Assembly (NCBI GenBank): GCA_910574915.1
Contig: CAJTCR010000020.1
Span: 22,951 to 86,950 of the forward strand
Length of the DNA: 64,000 bases
Reading direction: 5' to 3'
DNA from: Eubacteriaceae bacterium
GTDB lineage: Bacteria; Bacillota; Clostridia; Lachnospirales; Lachnospiraceae
The notes beneath the pieces were generated by a model. The model was not told where the DNA came from and searched no databases. It saw only the letters and a list, made by a program, of their open reading frames with translations. Position 1 is the stretch's first letter; every line of letters starts with the position of its first letter. Shown piece after piece: positions 1-8,729 of this stretch. Both the position numbers and the translations under genes were made by a program.

Positions 1-73
1 AATCCTGTAGCCTTGAAAATTCCTCTACTGATATTTTCATTAATTCTTCTTTTGACATATCCATGACCTCCAT
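1..73 (-). CDS. 5' end of an unidentified leftward gene (partial)
   Basis: The complement opens with ATG at 73 and reads MEVMDMSKEELMKISVEEFS and a few more residues before leaving the window. A purine-rich AAGGCGG ribosome binding site lies about seven bases upstream, which supports this as a real start; a second in-frame ATG at 64 and a third at 58 are alternatives. The visible part is acidic and helical, with no recognisable domain. Only about 24 codons are present, so the product cannot be named. Confidence 0.5.
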   Translation of the reverse strand, partial: MEVMDMSKEELMKISVEEFSRLQD

Positions 74-139
74 ATTTTCACCGCCTTTATTTATGATACA
101 GTTGGTAAATTGCGATTCATTTGGTGTGGTTTTGCTCGT

Positions 140-148
140 AGTATACCA
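140..148 (-). promoter_or_regulatory. Extended -10 promoter for the leftward partial gene
   Basis: The complement reads TGGTATACT, an extended -10 (TGn plus TATACT), about 65 bases upstream of the ATG at 73. No convincing -35 hexamer stands 17 bases further up, as is usual for extended -10 promoters. Confidence 0.4.
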
Positions 149-253
149 TATTGGAAGGATAAAGTCTATGGGTTTGTCAAAGCAAATGCGCGGCTGTGTT
201 GTTTTGAAACTGAGAAAGACGGCAAAAAATTTTCATGTCCAGCAAAAATCCAC

Positions 254-282
254 TTGCAGAAACAAGTCCGATGGGGTATAAT
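254..282 (+). promoter_or_regulatory. Sigma-A promoter of the riboflavin operon
   Basis: TTGCAG at 254-259 and TATAAT at 277-282 are separated by exactly 17 bases. The predicted start near 289 lies just before the FMN riboswitch, as expected for a riboswitch-controlled leader. Confidence 0.75.
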
Positions 283-303
283 CATTCACAGAATAAAATA
301 AAA

Positions 304-409
304 TCTTCAGGGCAGGGTGCAATTCCCTACCGGTGGTAAAGCCCACGAGCCGCAAGGCATGATTCGGTGAGATTCCGAAGCCGACAGTAAAGTCTGGATG
401 GAAGAAGAT
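304..409 (+). promoter_or_regulatory. FMN riboswitch (RFN element)
   Basis: The sequence carries the conserved RFN blocks in order: TCTTCAGGGCAGGGTG, ATTCCCTACCGG, the GAGCC block, GATTCGGTGAGATTCCGAAG, CCGACAGT and AGTCTGGATGGAAGAAGA. The terminal TCTTC/GAAGA arms close the P1 helix. It precedes ribD, and the family binds FMN to switch off riboflavin synthesis genes. The expression platform is the hairpin at 472-500. A second hairpin with arms 415-421 and 443-449 lies between them and may take part in the switch. Confidence 0.95.
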
Positions 410-471
410 GGTATAAGACTGTGGTTTTGGCAATATTTGCGGCAGTCTTTCAAACCGTTTGACTTTATCTG

Positions 472-500
472 CCCTGGACATGGTTGTTCAGGGTAATTTT
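472..500 (+). terminator. Riboswitch-controlled terminator before ribD
   Basis: CCCTGGAC (472-479) pairs with GTTCAGGG (486-493), giving eight pairs including one G-U, followed by TAATTTT. It lies between the FMN aptamer and the ribD ribosome binding site, so it is the likely attenuator. Confidence 0.65.
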
Positions 501-518
501 ATATTTGGAGGTGCCTGC

Positions 519-1652
519 ATGAATGATATGGAATATATGAGCCTTGCCCTGCGTCTTGCGGAAAAAGGGTGTGGATGGACGTCGCCGAATCCTATGGTGG
601 GAGCCGTGATTGTAAAAGACGGGCAGATCATCGGGCAGGGATGGCATGAAAAATACGGCGAACCTCATGCGGAGCGCAATGCCCTGGCTGCATGTACGCA
701 GCCGCCGGAGGGGGCGACGATGTATGTCACGCTGGAGCCGTGCTGCCATCATGGAAAGCAGCCGCCCTGCGTGGATGCTGTGCTGGAGGCAGGGATCAGG
801 CGGGTAGTCGTGGGCTCTGCCGACCCGAATCCGCTGGTTGGTGGCAGGGGGATTCAGATTCTGCGCGAACACTGTGTGCATGTGACGGAAAATGTGCTGC
901 GTGAGCAGTGCGATAAGCTGAATGAAGTGTTTTTGCATTTTATAAAGACCAGGAAGCCGTTTGTTGTGATGAAATATGCGATGACGATGGATGGAAAGAT
1001 CGCGGCTTATACTGGGGCGTCAAAGTGGATTACCTCGGAAGCCGCGAGAAGCCACGTCCAGCAGCAGCGGCACCGTTATACGGCGATTATGGCAGGAGTG
1101 GGCACAGTGCTTGCCGACGATCCGCTGCTGACATGCAGGCTTCCAAACGGGAAAAATCCGGTTCGGATTATTTGCGATACACGGCTGCAAACGCCGCTTA
1201 CATCGCAGATTGTGACGACGGCAGGGCAGGTGCCGACGATTTTTGCGGCATGTGCAGGCGGCGGGGATCAGGAAGCATATAAACAGAAAAAGCTTGCATT
1301 GCAGGAAGCAGGCTGCCAGGTTTTGGAAGTAGGAGAAAAAAACGGGCATGTGGATTTGCAGCAGCTTATGACAAAGCTTGGCGAAAAGCAGATTGACAGT
1401 ATTTTGCTGGAAGGCGGCGGCACGCTGCATTGGGCGGCACTCGAAAGCGGCATTGTACACAGGGTGCAGGCGTATCTTGCACCAAAGCTGTTTGGCGGGC
1501 GCGACGCAAAGACGCCCGTAGAGGGACAGGGCATTGCCCAGCCGTCAGAAGCATACCTTTTGAAAGACAGCAAAATTACCAGGCTTGGTGAAGATTTTCT
1601 GATAGAAAGCGAGCTGGGTTTATTAGACCATTCACAGGGGGTAGTTTCGTAG
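519..1652 (+). CDS. ribD: Bifunctional pyrimidine deaminase/reductase RibD
   Basis: RibD performs the second and third steps of riboflavin synthesis after GTP cyclohydrolase II: deamination of the diaminopyrimidine and NADPH reduction of the ribosyl side chain. The N-terminal deaminase domain (about residues 1-145) shows the zinc site H50-A-E52 and EPCCHHGKQPPC with C75 and C84. The C-terminal reductase domain (about 150-365) contains the EGGGTLHWAAL motif. The start at 519 was chosen because a TTGGAGG ribosome binding site lies eight bases upstream; an upstream in-frame start at 459 would lie inside the leader and its terminator. At 377 residues it is close to the usual family length. It is the first gene of a ribD-ribE-ribBA-ribH operon controlled by the FMN riboswitch. 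Confidence 0.96.
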   Translation: MNDMEYMSLALRLAEKGCGWTSPNPMVGAVIVKDGQIIGQGWHEKYGEPHAERNALAACTQPPEGATMYVTLEPCCHHGKQPPCVDAVLEAGIRRVVVGSADPNPLVGGRGIQILREHCVHVTENVLREQCDKLNEVFLHFIKTRKPFVVMKYAMTMDGKIAAYTGASKWITSEAARSHVQQQRHRYTAIMAGVGTVLADDPLLTCRLPNGKNPVRIICDTRLQTPLTSQIVTTAGQVPTIFAACAGGGDQEAYKQKKLALQEAGCQVLEVGEKNGHVDLQQLMTKLGEKQIDSILLEGGGTLHWAALESGIVHRVQAYLAPKLFGGRDAKTPVEGQGIAQPSEAYLLKDSKITRLGEDFLIESELGLLDHSQGVVS

Positions 1653-1653
1653 C

Positions 1654-2310
1654 ATGTTTACAGGAATTGTAGAAGAGATGGGGATGTTAGAGCAGGTGCA
1701 GCGCGGGCAGCATTCCGCGGTGCTGACGATTCGGGCGGATAAAGTGCTGGAACATACAAAAATCGGCGACAGCATTGCGGTCAACGGGATCTGCCTGACG
1801 GTAACGGCGCTGTCGGACGGACATTTTTGCGCGGATGTGATGCATGAGACATTAAACCGCTCCGCGCTGAGCGGGATCAAGCGTGGGACGCATGTCAATC
1901 TGGAACGTGCGATGGCGGCGGACGGACGGTTTGGCGGGCATATTGTGGCAGGCCACGTAGACGGGGTAGGAAAGATTCTTAGTACCCGCCGGGATGATAC
2001 GGCGGTCTGGTATACGATCGAAGCGAAGCCGCATGTGCTGCGCTATATTGTGGAAAAAGGTTCGATAACGATAGACGGCATCAGCCTGACAGTAGCCACC
2101 GTGCAGGAAACAAGCTTTGCGGTGTCGATTATTCCGCACACACAGGAGCATACGGTGCTAAAAGAACGCAGAGAAGGGGATCTGGTGAATCTGGAGACAG
2201 ATATCATAGGCAAATATGTGGAAAAGCTGATGCAGCCTGCGCCGCAGACAGAAGGCAAAGAGCAAAAGAGCAGGATTACAAAGGAATTTTTGGAACAATA
2301 TGGATTTTAA
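1654..2310 (+). CDS. ribE: Riboflavin synthase alpha subunit
   Basis: This enzyme dismutates two molecules of 6,7-dimethyl-8-ribityllumazine into riboflavin and the pyrimidine precursor. The protein starts with the family hallmark MFTGIVEE and has two tandem lumazine-binding barrels: DSIAVNGICLTV and GGHIVAGHVDG mark the first, GSITIDGISLTV and the IIPHTQEHT stretch the second. The C-terminal helix that trimerises the enzyme extends to an acidic/basic tail (residues about 195-218). The gene starts one base after the ribD stop, with a GGGGG ribosome binding site inside the end of ribD, so the two are translationally close. This gene is called ribE in one nomenclature and ribC or ribB in others. 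Confidence 0.95.
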   Translation: MFTGIVEEMGMLEQVQRGQHSAVLTIRADKVLEHTKIGDSIAVNGICLTVTALSDGHFCADVMHETLNRSALSGIKRGTHVNLERAMAADGRFGGHIVAGHVDGVGKILSTRRDDTAVWYTIEAKPHVLRYIVEKGSITIDGISLTVATVQETSFAVSIIPHTQEHTVLKERREGDLVNLETDIIGKYVEKLMQPAPQTEGKEQKSRITKEFLEQYGF

Positions 2311-2325
2311 CAGGAGGATGCGATT

Positions 2326-3525
2326 ATGTTTCAGTTTCATACGGTAGAAGAAGCACTTGCCGATTTGAAAAACGGAAAGATTATTTTGGTGACAGACGAT
2401 CCAGACCGCGAAAATGAAGGCGATTTTATCTGTGCAGCAGAGTTTGCCACAACGGAAAACGTGAATTTTATGGCGACCCACGGCAAAGGGCTGATCTGTA
2501 TGCCGATGGCAAAAGAATTTGTGCAGCGGCTGCAAATCCCGCAGATGGTGCAGCAGAATACGGATAATCATGAAACCGCGTTTACGGTTTCCATCGACCA
2601 TGTAAAGACGACGACGGGGATTTCCGCCGCAGAGCGGTCGGTTACGGCGATGAGCTGTGTGGCAGACGATGCAAAGCCGGAGGATTTTCGAAGGCCGGGG
2701 CATATGTTTCCGCTTTTGGCAAAAGAAAACGGTGTCTTGGAGCGGCCGGGCCATACGGAAGCGACGGTAGACTTGTGCCGTCTTGCCGGGCTAAAGGAAT
2801 GCGGGCTGTGCTGCGAGATTATGCGGGACGACGGCACGATGATGCGCAAGCAGGAGCTGATTGCGTTAGCAGAAAAATGGAATCTGACATTTATTACGAT
2901 CAAAGACCTGCAAAATTACCGCAAATGCCATGAAAAGCTGGTAGAGCGGGTGACTGTGACAAAGATGCCTACAAAATACGGGGAATTTCTGGCATACGGC
3001 TTTATAAACCAGCTAAACGGAGAACATCATGTAGCGCTTGTCAAAGGAGAAATTGCAGACGGAACGGATGTGCTATGCCGGGTGCACTCAGAATGCCTGA
3101 CTGGAGATACATTTGGCTCCCTGCGCTGTGACTGTGGACAGCAGTTTGCAGCCGCCATGACCCAGATTGAAAAAGAAGGGCGCGGCATCTTGTTATATAT
3201 GCGCCAGGAAGGGCGCGGCATAGGCTTGATTAACAAGCTGCGTGCATACGAATTGCAGGAACAGGGAATGGACACGCTGGAAGCCAATCTTGCCCTTGGT
3301 TTTGAAGGAGATGAGAGGGAATACTATATCGGTGCACAGATCCTGCGCGATCTGGGAGTAAAAAGTATGCGGCTTTTGACGAATAATCCAGATAAGGTAT
3401 ACCAGCTCTCTGAGTTTGGTATGGAGATCACCGCACGCGTGCCGATTCAGATGGATGCAACGGCACATGACCTGTTTTATTTAAAGACGAAACAGGAACG
3501 GATGGGGCATATTTTAAGATATTAA
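2326..3525 (+). CDS. ribBA: Bifunctional DHBP synthase / GTP cyclohydrolase II RibBA
   Basis: The fused enzyme makes both riboflavin precursors: 3,4-dihydroxy-2-butanone 4-phosphate from ribulose 5-phosphate, and the diaminopyrimidine from GTP. Residues about 1-200 form the RibB domain, with the [11 protein letters not shown] acidic loop and RRPGHMFPL. Residues about 205-399 form the RibA domain, with the zinc cysteines in [18 protein letters not shown] and the catalytic [14 protein letters not shown]. The length of 399 matches the Bacillus subtilis fusion. It begins 15 bases after ribE behind AGGAGG. The gene order and fusion are those of the Firmicutes rib operon. Confidence 0.97.
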   Translation: MFQFHTVEEALADLKNGKIILVTDDPDRENEGDFICAAEFATTENVNFMATHGKGLICMPMAKEFVQRLQIPQMVQQNTDNHETAFTVSIDHVKTTTGISAAERSVTAMSCVADDAKPEDFRRPGHMFPLLAKENGVLERPGHTEATVDLCRLAGLKECGLCCEIMRDDGTMMRKQELIALAEKWNLTFITIKDLQNYRKCHEKLVERVTVTKMPTKYGEFLAYGFINQLNGEHHVALVKGEIADGTDVLCRVHSECLTGDTFGSLRCDCGQQFAAAMTQIEKEGRGILLYMRQEGRGIGLINKLRAYELQEQGMDTLEANLALGFEGDEREYYIGAQILRDLGVKSMRLLTNNPDKVYQLSEFGMEITARVPIQMDATAHDLFYLKTKQERMGHILRY

Positions 3526-3575
3526 CAGTGCTTAAAAGCTTTAAATAAAAAGGAACACAGAAAGGAAAAGAAATT

Positions 3576-4043
3576 ATGAAAACATTAGAAGGGAAACTTG
3601 TATCAAAAGGGATCAAAGTCGGCATCGTAGCGGCACGTTTTAATGAGTTTATCACATCGAAGCTGATCGGCGGCGCTATGGACGGGCTGATCCGCCACGA
3701 TGTACGTGACGAGGACGTGGAAGTGGCATGGGTGCCGGGAGCGTTTGAAATCCCTCTGATTGCGTCCAAAATGGCAAAAAGCGGAAAGTATGATGCTCTG
3801 ATCTGCCTGGGTGCGGTAATCCGCGGGTCAACAAGCCATTATGATTATGTGTGCAACGAAGTGTCAAAGGGCATTGCGGCAGTTTCGCTGGAAAGCGGGA
3901 TACCTGTGATGTTTGGCATATTAACGACCGAAAATATCGAGCAGGCGATCGAAAGAGCGGGAACAAAAGCGGGAAATAAAGGATATGACTGTGCACTTGG
4001 GGCGATTGAGATGGTGAACTTGATTCGGGAAATTGAGGGCTGA
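3576..4043 (+). CDS. ribH: 6,7-dimethyl-8-ribityllumazine synthase
   Basis: RibH condenses the ribitylaminopyrimidine with dihydroxybutanone phosphate to form lumazine, the substrate of riboflavin synthase. The 155-residue protein has the family motifs ARFNEFI, the [10 protein letters not shown] loop and [17 protein letters not shown], where the histidine is the catalytic base; the length is typical of capsid-forming lumazine synthases. The ribosome binding site is AAAGGAAAAG before the ATG. The gene closes the biosynthetic part of the FMN-controlled operon; the 50-base gap after ribBA has no terminator-like hairpin, so it should be cotranscribed. Confidence 0.97.
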   Translation: MKTLEGKLVSKGIKVGIVAARFNEFITSKLIGGAMDGLIRHDVRDEDVEVAWVPGAFEIPLIASKMAKSGKYDALICLGAVIRGSTSHYDYVCNEVSKGIAAVSLESGIPVMFGILTTENIEQAIERAGTKAGNKGYDCALGAIEMVNLIREIEG

Positions 4044-4048
4044 TCGGT

Positions 4049-4324
4049 ATGGCAGTAATTCAGATGGAAATGCCAGAGGAAATGGCATCTTTTGTTCTGT
4101 CTTCTGATAAAGAGGAACAGCTTAAAAGAAATGCAATGATGCTTTATCCATATGTGCATGATGGGATTATTTCACATGGGCGTGCCGCAGAAATATTGGG
4201 GATTTATAAAATGGATCTGATTGTACTATATGGAAGTCTGGGAATCCCATATATAGAAATGACAGACGAAGAAATAGAAGAAGAATTATCGGTTGTTCAT
4301 GCACTAAAGGAAGCGATGGCATGA
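4049..4324 (+). CDS. UPF0175-family antitoxin-like protein
   Basis: This 91-residue protein resembles UPF0175, small proteins usually paired with PIN-domain toxins and proposed to act as their antitoxin and DNA-binding autoregulator. The stretch ISHGRAAEILGIYKMDLIVL looks like a helix-turn-helix, followed by the typical YGSLGIPYIEMTDEE segment. It starts five bases after the ribH stop with only a weak AGGG ribosome binding site, and its ATG-TGA end overlaps the next gene by four bases. The base composition is more AT-rich than the rib genes, which suggests later acquisition. It would be transcribed with the riboflavin operon unless it has its own promoter inside ribH. Confidence 0.75.
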   Translation: MAVIQMEMPEEMASFVLSSDKEEQLKRNAMMLYPYVHDGIISHGRAAEILGIYKMDLIVLYGSLGIPYIEMTDEEIEEELSVVHALKEAMA

Positions 4325-4824
4325 TTGTGATTTCAGATACAACTCCAATTATTTCTTTACTGAAAGCAAATCATTTGGAACTGCTTGAAAAACTGTACGG
4401 AAATGTGCTTATACCAGAAGCAGTGTATCAGGAGCTGACAAGTAATCCGGCTTATGAAAAGGAAGCGGAAATCGTTAAAATGGCTAAATTTCTTTCTTCT
4501 GTAACAGTAGAAAATAAAAAAACTGTTAGGGCTTTAAGAAATGTTACAGGGCTTGATATCGGAGAGAGTGAAGCGCTTATTTTGTATGACGAGCAGAAGG
4601 AAGATCTGTTGCTGATAGATGAGCGAAAGGGTAGAAATGTTGCGAAACAGCGAAAAGTCAAATATATAGGTACGGCTGGTATTTTAATGTTAGCATATGA
4701 TTTAGGTCTGATGGAACAAGCGGAGATAAAAAATTGTATGAATGCAATGCTTGAGAGTCAGATTAGGTTAGATACGAAAATATGTAATCTTATATTAAAA
4801 CATGCAGGGATAGATGTTTCATAG
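4321..4824 (+). CDS. PIN-domain (DUF3368) putative toxin ribonuclease
   Basis: The 167-residue protein begins MIVISDTTPIISLLKANHLE, the N-terminal strand and first acidic residue of a PIN fold. It also has GLDIGESEALIL with the central glutamate, and DLLLIDERKGR with the third acidic residue, the arrangement expected of a metal-dependent RNase active site. DUF3368 proteins are generally paired with UPF0175 proteins as toxin and antitoxin. The ATGA overlap with the upstream gene implies translational coupling. RNase activity and target are inferred from the family; nothing in the sequence identifies the RNA cleaved. Confidence 0.8.
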   Translation: MIVISDTTPIISLLKANHLELLEKLYGNVLIPEAVYQELTSNPAYEKEAEIVKMAKFLSSVTVENKKTVRALRNVTGLDIGESEALILYDEQKEDLLLIDERKGRNVAKQRKVKYIGTAGILMLAYDLGLMEQAEIKNCMNAMLESQIRLDTKICNLILKHAGIDVS

Positions 4825-4836
4825 CGAACAGAGAAC

Positions 4837-4876
4837 AAGGGAGTATTCCAGAACACCGGAATACTCCCTTGCTTTA
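4837..4876. terminator. Bidirectional intrinsic terminator
   Basis: AAGGGAGTATTCC (4837-4849) pairs perfectly with GGAATACTCCCTT (4858-4870) around an eight-base loop, followed by GCTTTAT. It ends the rib/toxin-antitoxin operon and lies 16 bases from the end of the convergent gene, which it can also serve. Confidence 0.85.
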
Positions 4877-4891
4877 TAAGCTCCTTGGTTT

Positions 4892-6031
4892 TTAGAAAGA
4901 AGCTGCCTGTAATTTTTTATGAAAATCTGCCATCGCCTCAGAGATCTTGATTTGCTGCGGGCAAACAGCTTCGCAGCTCTTGCAGCCGATACAGGCAGAC
5001 GGGTGTTTTTCTTCTGGTTCTGCCATAAGCGCCATCGGCGCGATAAATCCGCCGCCGGTAAAGCAGTGCTCGTTGTACAGCTTAAGCAGCATTGGGATAT
5101 CGAGTCCTTTTGGACAGTGTGCGGTGCAGTAGCGGCAGGCGGTACATGGAAGGATGTTCTTTATCATGTCGTCTGCGATGCCAAGCAGTGCTGTAAGTTC
5201 CTGTTCGTTCAGTCTCTTGTCTGCTTCAAACGTCTGTATATTATCTGCAAGCTGCTCCATGCTGGACATGCCCGAAAGGATCATTGTCACCCCTTCGATT
5301 CCTTGCAGGAAGCGGAATGACCATGCCGGAATCTTCTCGTCAGGGCGCATTGCTTGCAGCTTTTGTGCAGCATCTGCGGAGACAGAGGCGAGCTTCCCGC
5401 CGCGCAAAGGCTCCATAACCCATACCGGAATCTGGTGTTTGTTTAATAACGCTGTCTTTTCTTTTGCATTTTGGAAAGACCAGTCGATCCAGTTTAACTG
5501 AATCTGGGCAAATTCCATATGTGCGCCGTAAGCATCCAAAAACCGTTTCATAATGTCGCAGTCTCCGTGCGCAGAAAAACCAAGATGGCGGATTCTGCCG
5601 TTTTCCTTCTGCTTCATCAGATAATCGAAAATACCGTATTTTGGGTCGAGATAGGCATCAATATTCATTTCACACACATTGTGGAACAAATAAAAATCGA
5701 AATATTCCACGCCGCATTTTTGAAGCTGCTGCTCAAAAATCGTCTCTACCTTATCCATATTAGACAGGTCATAGCCCGGAAATTTGGTGGCAAGATAGTA
5801 GCTCTCCCTTGGATATTTGCTGAGCACACGCCCGATTACAGTCTCGGAATTGCCGTTATGGTAGCCCCATGCAGTATCGTAATAGTTGACGCCGTGTTCC
5901 ATAGCGAATGCAACCATTTTTGCGGTTTCTGCCTCGTCGATCTCAGAAAGGTTGTCTCCTGTCGCCGGAAGGCGCATGGCACCCAGTCCGAGAGCGGATA
6001 AGCGCAGGTCTTGAAAATCCTTGTATACCAT
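4892..6031 (-). CDS. Aldo/keto reductase with C-terminal 4Fe-4S ferredoxin domain
   Basis: The first 270 or so residues form an aldo/keto reductase TIM barrel. NYYDTAWGYHNGNSE carries the catalytic aspartate and tyrosine, ATKFP the lysine, and LFHNV the histidine. The C-terminal about 90 residues contain two cysteine clusters, CTACRYCTAHCPKG and CIGCKSCEAVCPQ, that should hold iron-sulfur clusters. Such fusions are common in anaerobic Firmicutes; the substrate is not predictable and the flow of electrons between NAD(P)H and the clusters is inferred. The start at 6031 has a GAGGTGAAG ribosome binding site. It stands alone on the minus strand, facing the terminator at 4837-4876. Confidence 0.9.
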   Translation of the reverse strand: MVYKDFQDLRLSALGLGAMRLPATGDNLSEIDEAETAKMVAFAMEHGVNYYDTAWGYHNGNSETVIGRVLSKYPRESYYLATKFPGYDLSNMDKVETIFEQQLQKCGVEYFDFYLFHNVCEMNIDAYLDPKYGIFDYLMKQKENGRIRHLGFSAHGDCDIMKRFLDAYGAHMEFAQIQLNWIDWSFQNAKEKTALLNKHQIPVWVMEPLRGGKLASVSADAAQKLQAMRPDEKIPAWSFRFLQGIEGVTMILSGMSSMEQLADNIQTFEADKRLNEQELTALLGIADDMIKNILPCTACRYCTAHCPKGLDIPMLLKLYNEHCFTGGGFIAPMALMAEPEEKHPSACIGCKSCEAVCPQQIKISEAMADFHKKLQAASF

Positions 6032-6082
6032 TGAAACTTCACCTCTTTCTTTTTATTTTAAATAGTTATGGAACTTATACAA

Positions 6083-7879
6083 TTATCGAAAGCTTTTAAT
6101 CCATGCAATTAAAGAATCATGATACACATTTGCCTCGACGTCTCTGCGCATCTGGTCTGTAACAGGCCCGTTTTTCTCCATAATAGCAAGAATCGCTTCC
6201 TGAAGCCCTGCAATCTTTCCGTTTTCAAAATCCTGGGAATGTGCTGGCTCCGTTTGCTGTGGCGTCACAGGAGCGGCATTTTTGGTGTCTGCGCTGCTGG
6301 CAGCAGCATTGTCGGCACCAGTGTCAGTGCGGGTTGCAGTATTGTCTGTTGCAGCGCATTTCGGATCGTTTGCAGTATTATTAGCTGCATGATTTTCTGT
6401 ATTGTTAGAAACAGCGTTAGTTTCGTTAGCTGTCTGTGCCGTATTGCCAGATCCGGTGCTGTCTGCGTGGGCAACTGCTTTTACAGGCGGTACATGTAAG
6501 GCGTCCGGCATCACAGCATTGTCACTGCCCGGCAGTACCGGAAGCCAGATGTCGCCGCTGTTTGCTTTAATGTTTACTACAATATTTCCGCCGTTCACAG
6601 ATACTTTTTCACCGGACAGTGCGCCGATATATTCTGCGGCGTCTCCGGCACGCAGCGTCATTACAAAATCGCTGTCATCATTGTTTACCGTGACAATCAC
6701 AGACTGTCCGTTATAGTTTCTGGAATATGCATACTGGCGGTTGGTTAGCAGCAGTTCCTTATAATCGCCGTAGGAGAGCGCCGGCGTATTCTGTCGGATG
6801 GTTCCTAACGCGGCAATCAGCTTTGTGCAGGAATTCGATGAAACAGCGCCTGCATAATCGGAAAGGGACAGTGCAGGGCGCAGGGAATCATCTGAAAAAC
6901 GCTCTTTTCTGCCTTCGATGCCAAATTCGGAACCATAGTAAACAGACGGTACGCCAGGCAGTGTATACATCAGGATGTGTACCGGAGTAAAATGTGCTTT
7001 GTTATTCAGTTTTGTGTAAATGCGTTCCACATCATGGTTGTCCACAAAGTTGTAAAGCTTTAACCCGTCTGGACGGCTGCCGCCCATTTCGTACAGGCGC
7101 TTTACCGTATGTGCGATCTCAAAATAGTTGTGGTCATTGTGACCGGAATAAAGCGCTTTGTGCAGGTTATAATTCGTTACTGAGTGGAGGGTGCCTTCAT
7201 TTACCCAGCGGGTATAATCGCCGTGGATCACTTCGCCCATCAGCCAGAAATCCGGTTTTACTTCGTTTGCGACATGGCGCAGTGCTTTCATATATTCAAA
7301 ATCCAATACATCCGCAGCGTCCAGGCGGATGCCGTCGATATCAAATTCGCTGACCCAGAAACGAATCACGTCGCAGATATAGTCTCTGACAGCCGGATTA
7401 TGCTGGTTTAATTTTACGAGCAGGTTATATCCGCCCCAGTTTTCATAAGAAAAACCGTCGTTGTATTCGTTGTTTCCCCAGAAATTTACGTTGCAGTACC
7501 AGTCTTTGTACTGGGAATTTTCCCTGTTTTTCTTAATATCCTGGAATGCGAAAAAATCACGTCCCGTATGGTTAAATACGCCGTCTAAAATCACGCGGAT
7601 TCCCTGCTCATGGCATTTTGCCACAAAATCAGCAAGGTCGTCATTGGTGCCAAGCCGGCTGTCCAGCTTTTTATAGTCCGTCGTCTCGTAGCCATGCCCT
7701 ACGGATTCAAAAAGAGGGCCGATATAGATCGCATTGCAGCCAATCTCTTTGATGTGTGTGATCCAGGGAATCAATGATTGCAGACGGTGTTGTGGTGCCT
7801 CGTAGTGATTTTCCTTCGGCGCTCCGGTAAGCCCTAACGGATAAATGTGATAAAACACAGCTTCATCATACCATGCCAT
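6083..7879 (-). CDS. GH13 alpha-amylase family glucanohydrolase with low-complexity tail
   Basis: All four GH13 regions are present: DGVFNHTGRD (residues 99-108), GIRLDAAD with nucleophile D187, MGEV with acid/base E216, and FVDNHD with D283. The family cleaves alpha-1,4 or alpha-1,6 glucans, and the compact arrangement resembles cyclomaltodextrinase/neopullulanase-type cytoplasmic enzymes. There is no signal peptide; translation starts MAWYDEAVFYHIYPLG after AGGAGG. After a beta-sandwich domain (about 380-460), residues about 475-550 are a stretch of Asn, Thr, Ala, Asp and Ser, followed by a short helical C-terminus beginning FENGKIAGLQEAI. That linker and tail are unusual for an intracellular GH13. 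It is a single gene on the minus strand, divergent from the next. Confidence 0.9.
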   Translation of the reverse strand: MAWYDEAVFYHIYPLGLTGAPKENHYEAPQHRLQSLIPWITHIKEIGCNAIYIGPLFESVGHGYETTDYKKLDSRLGTNDDLADFVAKCHEQGIRVILDGVFNHTGRDFFAFQDIKKNRENSQYKDWYCNVNFWGNNEYNDGFSYENWGGYNLLVKLNQHNPAVRDYICDVIRFWVSEFDIDGIRLDAADVLDFEYMKALRHVANEVKPDFWLMGEVIHGDYTRWVNEGTLHSVTNYNLHKALYSGHNDHNYFEIAHTVKRLYEMGGSRPDGLKLYNFVDNHDVERIYTKLNNKAHFTPVHILMYTLPGVPSVYYGSEFGIEGRKERFSDDSLRPALSLSDYAGAVSSNSCTKLIAALGTIRQNTPALSYGDYKELLLTNRQYAYSRNYNGQSVIVTVNNDDSDFVMTLRAGDAAEYIGALSGEKVSVNGGNIVVNIKANSGDIWLPVLPGSDNAVMPDALHVPPVKAVAHADSTGSGNTAQTANETNAVSNNTENHAANNTANDPKCAATDNTATRTDTGADNAAASSADTKNAAPVTPQQTEPAHSQDFENGKIAGLQEAILAIMEKNGPVTDQMRRDVEANVYHDSLIAWIKSFR

Positions 7880-8014
7880 ATGTAAACCTCCTAAAATTGT
7901 TTTCGTTATTTAATTTATTCGCTGCTGGCAAATTGCTGCCACTGCGTTTTATTTTAGCATGAAAAAGGGGGATGTTCAATCATTTATTTTGATATAGGTA
8001 TTGTGGTGGCCTGC

Positions 8015-8043
8015 TTGACAAATTAGGGGAGGCGGTATATGGT
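8015..8043 (+). promoter_or_regulatory. Sigma-A promoter for the TRIC-like gene
   Basis: TTGACA at 8015-8020 is followed by a 17-base spacer and TATGGT (8038-8043). A 15-base reading gives TATATG. The 205 bases between the divergent amylase gene and this gene hold no other clear structure. Confidence 0.55.
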
Positions 8044-8084
8044 AGTTACTGTTTAGAAAGAAAAAATTTAGAAAGCAGGACGTT

Positions 8085-8729
8085 ATGAATTATTTGGATA
8101 TGTTTATTTTTGGTATGGAAATAATCGGGACAGTGGCATTTGCTTCTTCTGGAGCCATGCTTGCGATTCAAAAAGAAATGGATCTGTTTGGAGTAGGTGT
8201 ACTGGGGGTTACCACATCTGTCGGCGGAGGTATGATCCGTGATTTAATACTTGGTATCATCCCGCCGCTGATGTTTCAAAAGCCGGTATATACCGTAACG
8301 GCGATTGTGACCTCCATGCTGCTGTTTGTGATTATTTCGGTAAAGCGAAATTTGAAAAACGATAAAATTACGGCGGCATATAATAAAATTATGCTGATTT
8401 TTGATACGATCGGGCTTGGCATCTTTACGGTAACCGGGATGAACACCGCAAAAAATGCCGGTTATGACCAGACGTTTTTACTGATCTTTGTAGGCGTGAT
8501 TACCGGCGTAGGAGGCGGGCTTTTGCGGGATATTATGGCACAGGAAAAGCCTTATATCTTAACCAAACATATTTATGCGTGTGCATCCGTGCTGGGTGCG
8601 GTGGTATGCGTATGTTTAAACGTTATCCTGGATGATCTGGCGTCTATGGCGGCTGGACTATTTGTTGTTGTGCTTGTAAGGGTTTTTGCCACCCATTATC
8701 GCTGGAACCTTCCAAAAATAAAAAGCTAG
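8085..8729 (+). CDS. TRIC/UPF0126-type integral membrane protein
   Basis: The 214-residue protein has about seven hydrophobic segments in two repeats, each with the family glycine signature: VTTSVGGGMIRDLILG near residue 45 and GVITGVGGGLLRDIMA near residue 145. Family members are described as trimeric intracellular cation channel-like proteins, and some bacterial ones as glycine transporters; which applies here cannot be told. The start at 8085 follows GCAGGACG. The stop codon is not native looking: TAG at 8727-8729 lies within the first four bases (CTAG) of repeat element A1, so insertion of that element appears to define the C-terminus (PKIKS). Length is still normal for the family, so only a few residues can have been lost. 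Confidence 0.85.
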   Translation: MNYLDMFIFGMEIIGTVAFASSGAMLAIQKEMDLFGVGVLGVTTSVGGGMIRDLILGIIPPLMFQKPVYTVTAIVTSMLLFVIISVKRNLKNDKITAAYNKIMLIFDTIGLGIFTVTGMNTAKNAGYDQTFLLIFVGVITGVGGGLLRDIMAQEKPYILTKHIYACASVLGAVVCVCLNVILDDLASMAAGLFVVVLVRVFATHYRWNLPKIKS

